A DNA stretch of 64,000 bases from Egicoccus sp. AB-alg2 (GTDB lineage: Bacteria; Actinomycetota; Nitriliruptoria; Nitriliruptorales; Nitriliruptoraceae): NCBI RefSeq assembly GCF_041821065.1, contig NZ_JBGUAX010000013.1, forward strand, positions 1 through 64,000. Direction: 5' to 3'. Within the stretch, counting starts at the first letter, position 1; each line of letters begins with the position of its first letter. Of the stretch, positions 51,339 through 60,302 are shown one piece after another. Made by a program: the position numbers and the translations under genes. Under the pieces are notes generated by a model. The model was not told the DNA's origin, ran no database searches, and was given only the letters and a program-made list of their open reading frames with translations.

Positions 51339-51740
51339 ATGCCCCGTTCCCGTCCGTCCGTGTTCGTGCTCGTCGGTCTCCTCGGCATCCTCGGCGTCCT
51401 GGCCGGTGCCTGTGCCGGCAACGGCGACGCCGCCGCACCGCGCGCCGACGTCGCCGCGGCCGACTTCGCCGACGCCGACGTCGTCCTGACCGCCGGCGAC
51501 ATGTTCTACGAGGGCGCCCCCGCCTCCCTCGAGGCCGGCACCCACGTCATCGGCCTCGACAACCAGGGGCGCGCCCCGCACGACGTCGTGTTCGACCGCG
51601 GCATCGGGCAGGTCGCCTACGCCGACGGCGGCGCGCAGGCCGCCGGCGAGGTCACCCTCGAGGCCGGTGACTACGTCGTGTACTGCTCGATCCCCGGCCA
51701 CCGGCAGGCCGGCATGGAGTTCGATCTCACCGTCGAGTGA
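51339..51740 (+). CDS. Cupredoxin (plastocyanin-like) lipoprotein
   Basis: A 133-residue lipoprotein with lipobox LAGAC (Cys25), then a single cupredoxin domain. Type 1 copper ligands are visible: His in APHDVVF, and Cys, His and Met in YCSIPGHRQAGME. An electron carrier on the outer membrane face. ATG 51339 follows CTGGAGG. Its redox partner is not in this window. Confidence 0.88.
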   Translation: MPRSRPSVFVLVGLLGILGVLAGACAGNGDAAAPRADVAAADFADADVVLTAGDMFYEGAPASLEAGTHVIGLDNQGRAPHDVVFDRGIGQVAYADGGAQAAGEVTLEAGDYVVYCSIPGHRQAGMEFDLTVE

Positions 51741-51800
51741 GCCCGCGACCGCGCCCGTCGTGTCGAGCCGGCGCCGCTCGGTCGGCCCACCAACGGAAGG

Positions 51801-52073
51801 TCGGCCGAGCGCTGCACGGTCGGCCGAACGCCGCACCGATGCGTCGTCGGTTCGACCGTGCGGCGCTGCCTCGACCGTGAGGCGCTGCCTCGACCGTGAG
51901 GCGCTGCCTCGACCACGCGGCGCTGCCTCGACCGCGCGGGCGTGGCGACCGCGGTCGAGGTGATGTCGAGCTACCGACGCATGGTCGGCCCCATGACGCA
52001 CCCATGCGTTATCGGTTCGACCGTGCGGCGCTGTCTCGACCATGCGGGGCGGCCTCGACCGTGCGGGGCTGCC
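51801..52073. repeat. Two intergenic arrays with a 19-bp period
   Basis: The 442-base gap 51741-52182 holds no gene. Units of TCGACCGTGAGGCGCTGCC and variants fill 51852-51927 (four copies plus a partial to 51946), and again 52017-52073 (three copies). Two diverged units (TCGGCCGAGCGCTGCACGG type) precede the first array at 51801-51838. The start of each array is preceded by a similar ATGCGT...CGGT stretch, as if duplicated. Confidence 0.7.
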
Positions 52074-52182
52074 TCTGCCGCGCGGGTCGAGGCGGGGGAC
52101 GGTCGGCCTGCCCGAACGTCGCCACGACGGTGCTCGGCGCAACCTCGAACCTCGAGGACGTACCGATCGAGGAGGAGCCGAG

Positions 52183-52398
52183 ATGTCCGGACCGTTCCAG
52201 CAGGGCGATCGCGTGGCCTGGAAGCACGCGCAGGGCGAGACGACCGGCGCCGTGAAGCAGATCCACAAGGAACGCACCGAGTTCGAGGGCCAGACGTTCG
52301 CCGGCTCCGAGGACGACCCCGTCTACATCGTCGAGTCCGACCAGACCGGTGCCCGGGCCGCCCACAAGCAGGGCGCCCTGCGCCGGCTGGACGACTGA
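52183..52398 (+). CDS. DUF2945 (TUDOR-like, HVA1-type) small protein
   Basis: A 71-residue protein matching the DUF2945 pattern: GDRVAWKHAQGETTGAVKQI, then an insert and PVYIVESDQTG, ending HKQGALRR. ATG 52183 follows GGAGGAG. Members bind no known ligand. The long repeat-bearing region lies upstream. Confidence 0.82.
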   Translation: MSGPFQQGDRVAWKHAQGETTGAVKQIHKERTEFEGQTFAGSEDDPVYIVESDQTGARAAHKQGALRRLDD

Positions 52399-52431
52399 CG
52401 GTCGGCCGACCGTGGCCGACGCGACGATCGC

Positions 52432-52437
52432 TACGCT
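52432..52437 (+). promoter_or_regulatory. -10 box of the acuC-like gene (TACGCT)
   Basis: TACGCT lies 34 bases before GTG 52471. It supports that start over GTG 52444, which would have almost no leader. Confidence 0.4.
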
Positions 52438-52470
52438 GCCGCCGTGTGCCCTGGACGGGAGGAACGGGCG

Positions 52471-53670
52471 GTGGCGGGACGTGGAACGCGAGCCGCCGGC
52501 CGCGTGGCACTGCTCTGGGACGACCGCCTGACCGGCTACGACCTCGGCGGTGACCATCCGCTGGCCCCGATCCGCGTCGAGCTGACGATGGCCCTCATCC
52601 GGGAGAGCGGCCTGCTCGGCAACGGGGCCGTCGAGGTCCCGCCCGGGACCCTCGACGAGGCAGAACTGCTGCGCCTGCACCGGCCGGAGTTCGTCGACAC
52701 CGTCAAGCGGCTGTCGGTCGACGCCACGGCCCGCGCCGACGCCGCGTTCGGGCTCGGCCCCGGCGACACCCCGGCCTTCCCGGGCATGCACCCCACCTCG
52801 ATGCTGGTGTGCGCCGCCTCCAAGGAGGCCGCCCGGCAGGTGTGGGAGGGCGAGGCCGACCATGCCTTCAACCCCGCCGGTGGCCTGCACCACGCCATGC
52901 CCGACCGCGCCGCCGGCTTCTGCATCTACAACGATCCGGCCGTGGCGATCGACTGGCTGCTCGAGCACGGCGCGGAGCGGGTCGCCTACGTCGACGTCGA
53001 CGTGCACCACGGCGACGGGGTCGAGGTGACCTTCGCCGACGATCCGCGCGTGCTGACGATCTCCCTGCACGAATCGGGGCGGTTCCTGTTCCCGGGCACG
53101 GGGCACGTGAGCGACATCGGTGGGGCCGGCGCTCCCGGCTCGGCCGCCAACGTGCCGCTGTACCCGGGTACCACCGGCGACGTGTGGCTCGGTGCCTTCG
53201 ACGCGGTCGTCGACCCGCTCGTGCGGGCCTTCGCGCCGGACATCCTCGTCACCCAGCTCGGCTGCGACACCCACGCCACCGACCCGCTGGCCCACCTGTC
53301 GCTGACCGTGGACGACGACGCGGCCATCTACCGGCGACTCCACGACCTGGCCCACGAGGTGTGCGAGGGCCGGTGGGTCGCGTTCGGTGGCGGCGGCTAC
53401 CAGATCGTCGACGTCGTGCCGCGCGCCTGGACGCTGGCGTTCGCGGAGATGGCGGGGGTCGCCGCGCCGATCGACACCCCGATGTCGTGGCAGGAACTGG
53501 CCTACGCGCGCACCGGCCGGACGCCGCCGCGCTCCTTCACCGACGACCCGGCGCGCGTGAACCCGGAGCTGCGCGAGCAGGCGCAGCGCGCGGCGCAGGA
53601 GTCGGTCGACGCGGTGCGCCGCCTGGTCCTGCCACACCACGGTGTCCGGGGCCCGCGGGTGCACGGCTGA
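52471..53670 (+). CDS. acuC: Histone-deacetylase-family protein (AcuC-like)
   Basis: A 399-residue zinc deacetylase. Active-site segments: GGLHHAMPDRAAGFCIYND (tandem His), DVDVHHGDGVE (zinc Asp/His), SLHESGRFLFPGTG and GGGGYQ with the transition-state Tyr region. AcuC removes acetyl groups from acetyl-CoA synthetase. GTG 52471 follows GGGAGGAA. Two acyl-CoA ligases occur later in the window, but direct linkage is not shown. Acetoin-utilisation genes are absent. Confidence 0.88.
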   Translation: MAGRGTRAAGRVALLWDDRLTGYDLGGDHPLAPIRVELTMALIRESGLLGNGAVEVPPGTLDEAELLRLHRPEFVDTVKRLSVDATARADAAFGLGPGDTPAFPGMHPTSMLVCAASKEAARQVWEGEADHAFNPAGGLHHAMPDRAAGFCIYNDPAVAIDWLLEHGAERVAYVDVDVHHGDGVEVTFADDPRVLTISLHESGRFLFPGTGHVSDIGGAGAPGSAANVPLYPGTTGDVWLGAFDAVVDPLVRAFAPDILVTQLGCDTHATDPLAHLSLTVDDDAAIYRRLHDLAHEVCEGRWVAFGGGGYQIVDVVPRAWTLAFAEMAGVAAPIDTPMSWQELAYARTGRTPPRSFTDDPARVNPELREQAQRAAQESVDAVRRLVLPHHGVRGPRVHG

Positions 53671-53753
53671 CCGGCCGAGCGGCGACCAGCCCCACGGTCA
53701 GGTCTGGTTCACTCGACGCCTCGACCACGGCCGGCGGGGGAAGGAACGCGAAG

Positions 53754-54824
53754 GTGGCTCAGGGCAGACGCGTGCTCGTCACCGGCGTCGCGAGCGCACT
53801 GGCCGGGCTGCTGGTCGCCGCGCTCGAGGAACGCGACGACGTCGAGCACCTTGTCGGGGTGGACGTGCGCACGCCGGGCCACCCGCTGGAGCGCACCGAG
53901 TTCGTCCGCGGCGACGTGCGCAACCCCGTCGTCGCCCGGGTCCTGCGCCTGCAGCGCATCGACACGGTCGTGCACATGAGCACGGAGACCTCGGCGGCCT
54001 CGGCCGGCGGGCGCGCCATGATGAAGGAGCGCAACGTCATCGGCGCGATGCAGCTGCTGGCCGCCTGTCAGAACACCCCGACGTTGCGGCGCTTCGTGCT
54101 CAAGTCCACCACCGCCGTCTACGGCTCGGAGCACACCGACCCGGTCACGTTCCGCGAGACGGACCTGCCCCGCACCCCACCCCGCCACGGCTACGCGAAG
54201 GACGCCACGGAGATCGAGGGCTACGCCCGTGCGTTCGCACGCCGGCGCGACGACGTCGACCTGACGATCCTGCGCTTCGCCAACTTCGTCGGCGGACGTG
54301 TCGACAGCGCCTTCCACTCCCTGTTCAGCCTTCCCGCCGTGCCGACCGTGCTGGGGTTCGACCCGCGGCTGCAGTTCTGCCACGAGGACGATGCGGTGGC
54401 CGTGCTCGAGCGCGCCGTGACCGACGGGCGGTCCGGCATCTACAACGTCGCCGGCGACGGGGTGGTCTACCTCTCGCAGGCCATCCGGCTCGCCGGTCGG
54501 GTTCCGGCACCGGTGCCGCAACCCTTCGTGAACGTCGTCGCGGACCTCGTCCGCCGCAGCCGACGCGCCGACCTGTCGCCCGAGCAGCTGCGGTTCCTGC
54601 AGTACGGCCGCGCGGTCGACACCGCCCGGCTGCGCGAGGAGTTCGGCTACCAGCCGCGCTACACGAGCCGCGAGGCGTTCGAGGACTTCGTCCGTCGCCG
54701 CCGCATCCGGGGCCTGCTCGCCCACGACGACGTGGTCCGGCTCGAACACGAGCTCAACGCGTTCCTGGCCCGGCACGACCAGCGCAAGTTCGTGGCCGGC
54801 CGCACCGAGGGGCCGACCGGATGA
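53754..54824 (+). CDS. NAD-dependent epimerase/dehydratase
   Basis: A 356-residue extended SDR from GTG 53754 after GGGGAAGGA. The N-terminal VLVTGVASALAG is a Rossmann start with a divergent GxxGxxG. The usual YxxxK reads YAKDATE, and S/T are in LKSTTAVYGS. It overlaps the acyltransferase gene by ATGA. A galE2-like epimerase next to an acyltransferase also occurs in mycobacteria (Rv0501-Rv0502), which supports a paired envelope-lipid or glycolipid role. Substrate unknown. Confidence 0.85.
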   Translation: MAQGRRVLVTGVASALAGLLVAALEERDDVEHLVGVDVRTPGHPLERTEFVRGDVRNPVVARVLRLQRIDTVVHMSTETSAASAGGRAMMKERNVIGAMQLLAACQNTPTLRRFVLKSTTAVYGSEHTDPVTFRETDLPRTPPRHGYAKDATEIEGYARAFARRRDDVDLTILRFANFVGGRVDSAFHSLFSLPAVPTVLGFDPRLQFCHEDDAVAVLERAVTDGRSGIYNVAGDGVVYLSQAIRLAGRVPAPVPQPFVNVVADLVRRSRRADLSPEQLRFLQYGRAVDTARLREEFGYQPRYTSREAFEDFVRRRRIRGLLAHDDVVRLEHELNAFLARHDQRKFVAGRTEGPTG

Positions 54825-55984
54825 GCGCCGCCCGTCGTCATGCCGAGGTGATCTCCATCTCCGAACAGCGTGCCGCCCGCGAACGCGCCGCCGCCGAAGG
54901 CGTCGCCCGCCCGCGCTGCCGAGCGGAGACCTCCGACGGTCGCCGGTGCCGCAACTACGCCGTCGACCAGGGCCATTGCCGGATCCACGCGCCCCGGCCG
55001 GCCCCCGAGGACGTCGAGGCGATCCCGTCGGACGTGGACGACGACGTTGCCGAGGCACGCCGTCGCGCGGCGCAGGAGGCCGAGCGCCGCGGCTGGCAGC
55101 CACCCGTCGACGCCGTCGCCGCCCTGCGCGACGCGGCCGGATCCTCGTGGCCCGACCACCTGCAGCAGGTGGCGGCCTTCCTGCGCCGCCGGCTCACCGG
55201 TGACTACACGATCGACGAGTTCGGGTTCGACGAGGACCTGACCAACCAGGTGCTCATGCCGCTGATCCGGCCGCTGCACCGTTACTGGTGGCGCGTCGCG
55301 TCGCACGGCGCCGAGCACCTGCCCACCACCGGCGGCGGCCTGGTCGTCGCCAACCATGCCGGCACGCTGCCCGCCGATGCCCTCATCACCCGCCTGGACA
55401 TCCTCGAGCAGACCGGCCGCAACGCCCGCGAACTCGCCGCCGACCTCGTCATGCGCACGCCGTTCGTGGGACCGTTCGCCCGCAAGACCGGCGCCACGCT
55501 CGCATCGGGCACCGACGCCGACCGGCTCCTCGCCCGCGGCGAGCTCGTGGCCGTCTGGCCCGAGGGCTTCAAGGGCGTCGGCAAGCCGTGGCGCGACCGC
55601 TACAAGCTGCAACGCTTCGGACGTGGCGGCTTCGTCGCCACCGCCCTGCGGGCCCAGGTGCCGATCCTCCCCACGGCCATCGTCGGCAGCGAGGAGATCT
55701 ACCCACTGCTCTACGACCTGCGCCTGCTCGCACGCATGCTCGGCCTGCCCTACTTCCCGATCGTGCCGCAGATGTTCGCGCTCCCGGTCCTCGGGCCGTT
55801 CGCGCTGCTGCCGCTGCCGTCGAAGTGGGTCATCGAGTACGGCGAGCCCATCGACACCAGCGCCTACGGCCCCGAGGCCGCCGACGACCCCATGGCGGTG
55901 TTCGAGCTAACCGACCACGTCCGCAACACGATCCAGCAGATGCTGCACCGCAACCTCATGGGGCGGCGGAGCGTGTTCCTGTAG
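54821..55984 (+). CDS. PlsC-type acyltransferase with N-terminal Cys/His motif
   Basis: A 387-residue protein. An N-terminal cluster (about 28-52) reads CRAETSDGRRCRNYAVDQ followed by GHCRIH, giving C-x7-C-x8-C-x2-H, a likely zinc-binding element. A glycerolipid acyltransferase domain (about 150-370) follows: VVANHAGTLPADA (HX4D variant NHAGTLPAD) and WPEGFKGVGKPW. ATG 54821 overlaps the epimerase stop. The Cys/His element is not part of the core PlsC fold. Confidence 0.85.
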   Translation: MSAARRHAEVISISEQRAARERAAAEGVARPRCRAETSDGRRCRNYAVDQGHCRIHAPRPAPEDVEAIPSDVDDDVAEARRRAAQEAERRGWQPPVDAVAALRDAAGSSWPDHLQQVAAFLRRRLTGDYTIDEFGFDEDLTNQVLMPLIRPLHRYWWRVASHGAEHLPTTGGGLVVANHAGTLPADALITRLDILEQTGRNARELAADLVMRTPFVGPFARKTGATLASGTDADRLLARGELVAVWPEGFKGVGKPWRDRYKLQRFGRGGFVATALRAQVPILPTAIVGSEEIYPLLYDLRLLARMLGLPYFPIVPQMFALPVLGPFALLPLPSKWVIEYGEPIDTSAYGPEAADDPMAVFELTDHVRNTIQQMLHRNLMGRRSVFL

Positions 55985-55994
55985 CGCGCTTGGG

Positions 55995-56109
55995 CCGACC
56001 GCTCCGGGCCGCGGCACCCGACCGCTCCGGGCTGCGGCACCCGACCGCTCCGGGCCGCGGCACCCGACCGCTCCGGGCCGCGGCACCCGACCGCTCCGGG
56101 CTGCGGCGG
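55995..56109. repeat. Five tandem 23-bp repeats
   Basis: Units 55995-56017, 56018-56040, 56041-56063, 56064-56086 and 56087-56109 share the core CCGACCGCTCCGGGCYGCGG. The last copy is degenerate at its end. The array lies between convergent genes. Downstream, 56134-56170 has a GC-rich dyad around GGGGCGCGCCCC that could be a terminator, without a T-run. Confidence 0.8.
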
Positions 56110-56269
56110 TCGCCTGCGCAGGGGGCGCTTCGCTCGCTCTCGGGGCGCGCCCCGGGGGCGCTTCCGAGATAGCCCCTGCTACGGCGACCGCCGCACCCTC
56201 CGCTCCGCCTCCCCGTCAGTCGCAGCCTCACCCCGCCCCCGACGGCCGGGAACTCGACTCCTGGTCTGG

Positions 56270-57988
56270 TCAGCGTCGGCGGTGGAGGAGGAGGGCGGTT
56301 GCGAGGGCGAGGAGGCCGAGGGCGCCGCCGAGGCCGGCGCCGGTGTGGGGGAGCGGCTCGTCGGGGGGCTCGACCGCCGTCGGGACGATCTCCGGGTCGT
56401 CGTCCGGCGCGGCCGGCGCGGCGTTGACGCCGACGCGGGTCTCGTTGGCGTGGACGACCACCGCGATGTCGCCGGCGACGTCGCCGAGGCCCGGCAGACC
56501 TGCCAGCGGCAGGCTCGCCGCGATGACGAACGGGGTCGTGCCGGCCGAGGTTCCGGCCCCGTCCACCTCGCCGGTGTAGGCCTCGCCCTGTGTGATGGCC
56601 TGCGTGGTCAGGGCGTCGAGCAACTCGTCGATCGCGTCGAACACCGGGTCGAGCTGGCCGTCGAGCAGGTCCTGCTGCACGACGCGCTCCAGCACGGCGA
56701 TGTCCCCCAGCGGGCCCTCGGTCGCGATCAGCCGCAGCAGGCTCTGCTCCTGCGGGCAGCTGCGCAGCTGCAGGTCGACGACCGACGCGGAACGCGAGGC
56801 CTCGGTTCCGTCCGTCGTGGCCGTCGAGGAGAACGTGAACGGGGCGGTGCCGTCGCCCCCGACACACGCGATCCCCAACGCGTTGAGGCCCGCGAGGGTC
56901 GAGGTGGCCGTCGCCGTCACGGACGTGCCGTCCTGCACGACCTCGGCCGTCGCACCCACGAGCCCGAGGTCCAGCAACGGGACGTCGACCTCCAGCGGGT
57001 TGCGCAGCTGCAGGATCGAGCGCGTCCCCTCGGGGTCGTCCTCGCACAGCGACCCGCCGCCGAGCAGCTGTTCGATCACGGGATCGGTCACGTCGCACAG
57101 GGCGGGCTGTAGCTGGGCCAGCAGCTGTTCGTTCAGCGCGTCCACGACCTGGCCGACGGCGTCGCGCAGCTCGGCGGGCAGTCCGAGCGCGATCAGGTTG
57201 CCCAACCGGATGTCGGCCCCGGCGATCTGTACGTCGGCGAAAGCCCGTGCGTCGTCCGCGGCGCAGTCGACGCCCAGCAGCGTGAGGTTGATCACCGGCG
57301 TGTCGCCGGGAGGTAGCTCGACGTCCATCGGTCCGCCCTGACAGGCGCCGGGCTGGTCCGCGGCCTCGGCGGCGAGCAGCAGGTTGGTCACGAAGGCGCG
57401 CGCGTCGGCGTCCACGTCCTCGCCGGCGGCCGCCCGACGCAGCTCGGCCTCAGCCTTGCCGAGGTCGATGCGGATGCCGGTCGTGGTGACCTCGCCGAGC
57501 TCGCAGCTGCCGGCGATGCCCAGCCCCTCGAGCACGGGCGCGAGGCCGTCGGCCAGTGCGGCGGGCAGGCCAACGCACACCGTGGTGCCGTTCGCCTCCG
57601 CGTAGGCCGCGAAGCCGCCCACGCCGGTCTCGGGAGTGACCGCGCCGCCGGCACCGCCAGCACCGCCGGGCGAAGCGTCGGCCCCTTCGTCGCCGCCGTC
57701 CTCGGACGCGTCCGGGGCGTCGTCGCCCAGCAGCCCTCGCAGCTGCTCGAGCAGGTCCTGAAGCGGCTGTGGCAGGTCGCTGCCGCCGCCGTCCCGGAGC
57801 GCGTCGAGGAGCTGCTGCAGCTCGGCGGGATCGAGATCACCGAGCAGGTCCTCGACCTGTGCGGGGTCGAGGAGCTCCTCCAGGTCGCCGAGGTCGGCGG
57901 GCTGTGCCGCGGCGACGCCGGTCCCACCCAACAGCAGCAGGCCAGCCACCGCCACGGCGGCCGTCCGCCGCCACACACCCCTGGTCAT
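56270..57988 (-). CDS. Secreted LPxTG-type surface protein
   Basis: A 572-residue exported protein. Signal peptide (about 1-28) precedes an acidic leucine-rich helix region (about 30-90: LDPAQVEDLLGDL, LDALRDGG), a Gly-rich linker, then two repeated beta domains (about 115-300, 310-500) with several paired cysteines. The C-terminus has LPHTG, a hydrophobic span and HRRR, a canonical sortase sorting signal. ATG 57988 follows GGGAGGAG. Sequence between the signals matches no family I know; adhesion or spacer roles are guesses. Confidence 0.8.
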   Translation of the reverse strand: MTRGVWRRTAAVAVAGLLLLGGTGVAAAQPADLGDLEELLDPAQVEDLLGDLDPAELQQLLDALRDGGGSDLPQPLQDLLEQLRGLLGDDAPDASEDGGDEGADASPGGAGGAGGAVTPETGVGGFAAYAEANGTTVCVGLPAALADGLAPVLEGLGIAGSCELGEVTTTGIRIDLGKAEAELRRAAAGEDVDADARAFVTNLLLAAEAADQPGACQGGPMDVELPPGDTPVINLTLLGVDCAADDARAFADVQIAGADIRLGNLIALGLPAELRDAVGQVVDALNEQLLAQLQPALCDVTDPVIEQLLGGGSLCEDDPEGTRSILQLRNPLEVDVPLLDLGLVGATAEVVQDGTSVTATATSTLAGLNALGIACVGGDGTAPFTFSSTATTDGTEASRSASVVDLQLRSCPQEQSLLRLIATEGPLGDIAVLERVVQQDLLDGQLDPVFDAIDELLDALTTQAITQGEAYTGEVDGAGTSAGTTPFVIAASLPLAGLPGLGDVAGDIAVVVHANETRVGVNAAPAAPDDDPEIVPTAVEPPDEPLPHTGAGLGGALGLLALATALLLHRRR

Positions 57989-58186
57989 CCCCCGGCTCCT
58001 CCCGATCCGACGGTTCGTCGTCACCGGGCCGCGAGCGCCCGGTCGTTCGCTGCGGTCAACGAGCGCACAACCCAGGAGGTACGCACGGGTAGGCGACCGC
58101 GCGACGACGCGCGACGATCGCGCAGCTGGCCGCACCGACCGACGCCTGTCGTCCGACACTCAGAACCGACCGACGCAGCGGTCGGC

Positions 58187-59566
58187 TCAGCCGCCTCCGA
58201 GGCCGCCCAGACCGTCGCGGAGACCGCCGGTGACCCCGCCGACCGTGTCGCCGACGCTGTCGGCCGCGTCGCCGACCCCATCCGCCACGTCGTCGACGAC
58301 ACCGCCGACGGTGCCCGCCGGGTCGCGCACGACCTTGCCCGGGTCGCGGACGACGTCGCCGACGCTGCTGCCCACGTCCTCGACGACGCCGCCGACGTCC
58401 TCACCGACGCTGCCGACGTTCCCGCCGACCGTGCCGCCCGTGACGTCGTCGACCACCCCGCCGACCTCGCCGGTGGTGCGTCCGACCGTGCTGCCGACGC
58501 GTCCGGTGGTGTCCTCGACGGCGTCGCCGACCCCGTCGGTGACGCGCCCGACGGTCCCGCCGCCGGCGTCCGACGTTTTCTCCTGCCCCCCGGCTCCGTC
58601 AGGCTGCGGGGTGACGCGCTCGACGGCGCGCTCGACCCGCTCCACCGCCGCTGCCTCGAGCTCGCTCAACCCGTCGGCCAGCGTCGACAACTCCAGCGAC
58701 GGGGTCGGGACGGGGAGCGCCGCGGAGCGCAGCCGCTCGCCCAGGCTCGCACCGTCGCTCAGGGGGGCGACGACCGCGCCCGCGAGCTCGACGCAGTCGC
58801 AGGCCTGCAGGGCGGGGAACAGCAGCTCGAGACGGATGCGACGCAGCACCCCGAGCGAGTCCTCCACGTGCGGGCGCACGTCGGCCGGCAGCTCGCCGTA
58901 GATCTCGATGATGCGGACGGCCTGGCGCTCGGTGAAGGCGTCGACCTCCAGGATCAGCTGGCCGTCACCGGTGCGCTCGGCCTCTGCGAGCAGGGCCTCG
59001 GCGCCGGCAAGCGAGCGCTCGTCCATCTCCTGCAGGGCGGTCACCAGCCGGGCACTGCCGATGCGGTCGTAGCCGGTGGCGACCTCTTCGAGCCGCTCCT
59101 CGGCGAAGCGCAGCTGCAGGCGGCCTTGCTGGGCGACGTCCCCGGCCAGCGAGAGGCGGGTGGACTCCGTGATCTGCTTGATCCGGTAGAGGGCGTCGCC
59201 GGGCAGGGCCTCCTGGGCGGCGAAGGCGACACCGGTGGTGCCGACCATGGCGGCCGCGAGTCCGGTCGCCAGGCCGACGCGTGCGGAGCGGGCCGCGCCG
59301 GCGAGCCGCTCGCGGACCGGGGCGAGGACCGGCGTCCTGGCCGCCTCGGGCGCGCGGTCGAGCTCGGCGATGTCGGCCAGCAGTCGGTCGCGCATCGCGG
59401 CGCGCCGGTCCTCGGTCAGCGTGACCGCGGGAAGCGCGTCGCGTTCGGCGACCGCGGTCGCGAGCGCCCCGAGGCGCCGTGCCTCGCGCCCGACCTCCGC
59501 GGGCGCACGCGACCCGTCGAGCAGCGCGGCGAGCTGCTCGACCTCGCGGGCGTGGCGGCGGGGCAT
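58187..59566 (-). CDS. Membrane anti-sigma-type protein with DUF5667 domain and Gly/Val repeat tail
   Basis: A 459-residue protein. A cytosolic N-terminal part (about 1-90) would bind sigma, a membrane span lies at 97-116, and a DUF5667 domain (about 115-260) begins AAQEALPGDALYRIKQITE. From about residue 335 the tail is a run of GxVVDDV/GDTVGG-type repeats to the end. The gene directly follows the ECF sigma gene, the usual anti-sigma arrangement. ATG 59566 or the GTG one codon earlier is the start. The tail composition is unusual. Confidence 0.78.
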   Translation of the reverse strand: MPRRHAREVEQLAALLDGSRAPAEVGREARRLGALATAVAERDALPAVTLTEDRRAAMRDRLLADIAELDRAPEAARTPVLAPVRERLAGAARSARVGLATGLAAAMVGTTGVAFAAQEALPGDALYRIKQITESTRLSLAGDVAQQGRLQLRFAEERLEEVATGYDRIGSARLVTALQEMDERSLAGAEALLAEAERTGDGQLILEVDAFTERQAVRIIEIYGELPADVRPHVEDSLGVLRRIRLELLFPALQACDCVELAGAVVAPLSDGASLGERLRSAALPVPTPSLELSTLADGLSELEAAAVERVERAVERVTPQPDGAGGQEKTSDAGGGTVGRVTDGVGDAVEDTTGRVGSTVGRTTGEVGGVVDDVTGGTVGGNVGSVGEDVGGVVEDVGSSVGDVVRDPGKVVRDPAGTVGGVVDDVADGVGDAADSVGDTVGGVTGGLRDGLGGLGGG

Positions 59567-59654
59567 CACGGGCGGACCTGTCGTGTTGACATCGACGTCA
59601 ACGAGCAGTCCATGGGGCGGGTGCGGCCCCGTGCGGCTGCCGCGCCGCGCGCGC

Positions 59655-60302
59655 TCACAGCGGCACCATCCGGAGCAGCGCCAGCAGCCCGCCGAGCCCG
59701 GCCGCGGCCAGCTTCGCCAGTTCCGGGTGATCGGCCACCTCGGCGGCCAAGGCCCTGAGCGCCCGGTACTGCAGGGCCTTCGTGGCGCCGATCGACCGCT
59801 CGAGCACGGCCGCGGTGTCCGCAACCGACAGGTCGTGGACGAAGCGCAGCTCGATCACCTCGCGGTGGTCGTCCTTGAGCCGCGCCAGCGCGGCCCCGAG
59901 CGCGCGGGCGAGGTCCTTGCCCACGGCCACCCGCTCGGGGTCGTCCGGGCCCGTGGGCGTCGGGTCGTCACGGACCTCGTCCGTCGGGCGCTCGAGGCGG
60001 AAGCGAGCCGACTTGAAGTGGTCGTGGACCCGGTTGCGGGCGATCGTCATGATCCATGCGCCGAGGTCGACGCCCTGCCACTCGAAGCTCGACAGCCGCC
60101 GGTAGGCGCGCAGGAACACGTCGCCGACCAGGTCCTCGGCGAGCTGGCGGTGCCCGACGCGCCGGTACACGTAGGCGAAGGTCTGGTCGACATAGCGGTC
60201 GTAGAGGTCGGCGAACGCCTGGGCATCGCCGTCCTGGGCGCGCGAGACGAGGTCCACGACCTGCGGGTCGAGTGCCTCCTCGGTGCCGGCGGTTGCGCTC
60301 AC
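59655..60302 (-). CDS. ECF-type RNA polymerase sigma factor
   Basis: A 215-residue sigma factor with region 2 (about 25-95: AQAFADLYDRYVDQTFAYVYRR and AEDLVGDVFLRAYRRL), a variable link, and region 4 (about 130-185: HREVIELRFVHDLSVADTAAVL). The C-terminus ends in a hydrophobic helix (about 195-213: AAAGLGGLLALLRMVPL), not needed for the core fold. GTG 60302 overlaps the stop of a 30-residue upstream peptide. Confidence 0.93.
   Translation of the reverse strand: MSATAGTEEALDPQVVDLVSRAQDGDAQAFADLYDRYVDQTFAYVYRRVGHRQLAEDLVGDVFLRAYRRLSSFEWQGVDLGAWIMTIARNRVHDHFKSARFRLERPTDEVRDDPTPTGPDDPERVAVGKDLARALGAALARLKDDHREVIELRFVHDLSVADTAAVLERSIGATKALQYRALRALAAEVADHPELAKLAAAGLGGLLALLRMVPL

Noticed and set aside
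51801-52073. Possible CRISPR array
   Set aside because: The 19-bp units are directly adjacent with no unique spacers, are degenerate, and no cas genes are near.
55995-56109. Possible CRISPR array or att site
   Set aside because: The 23-bp units have no spacers, and there is no integrase or tRNA nearby.
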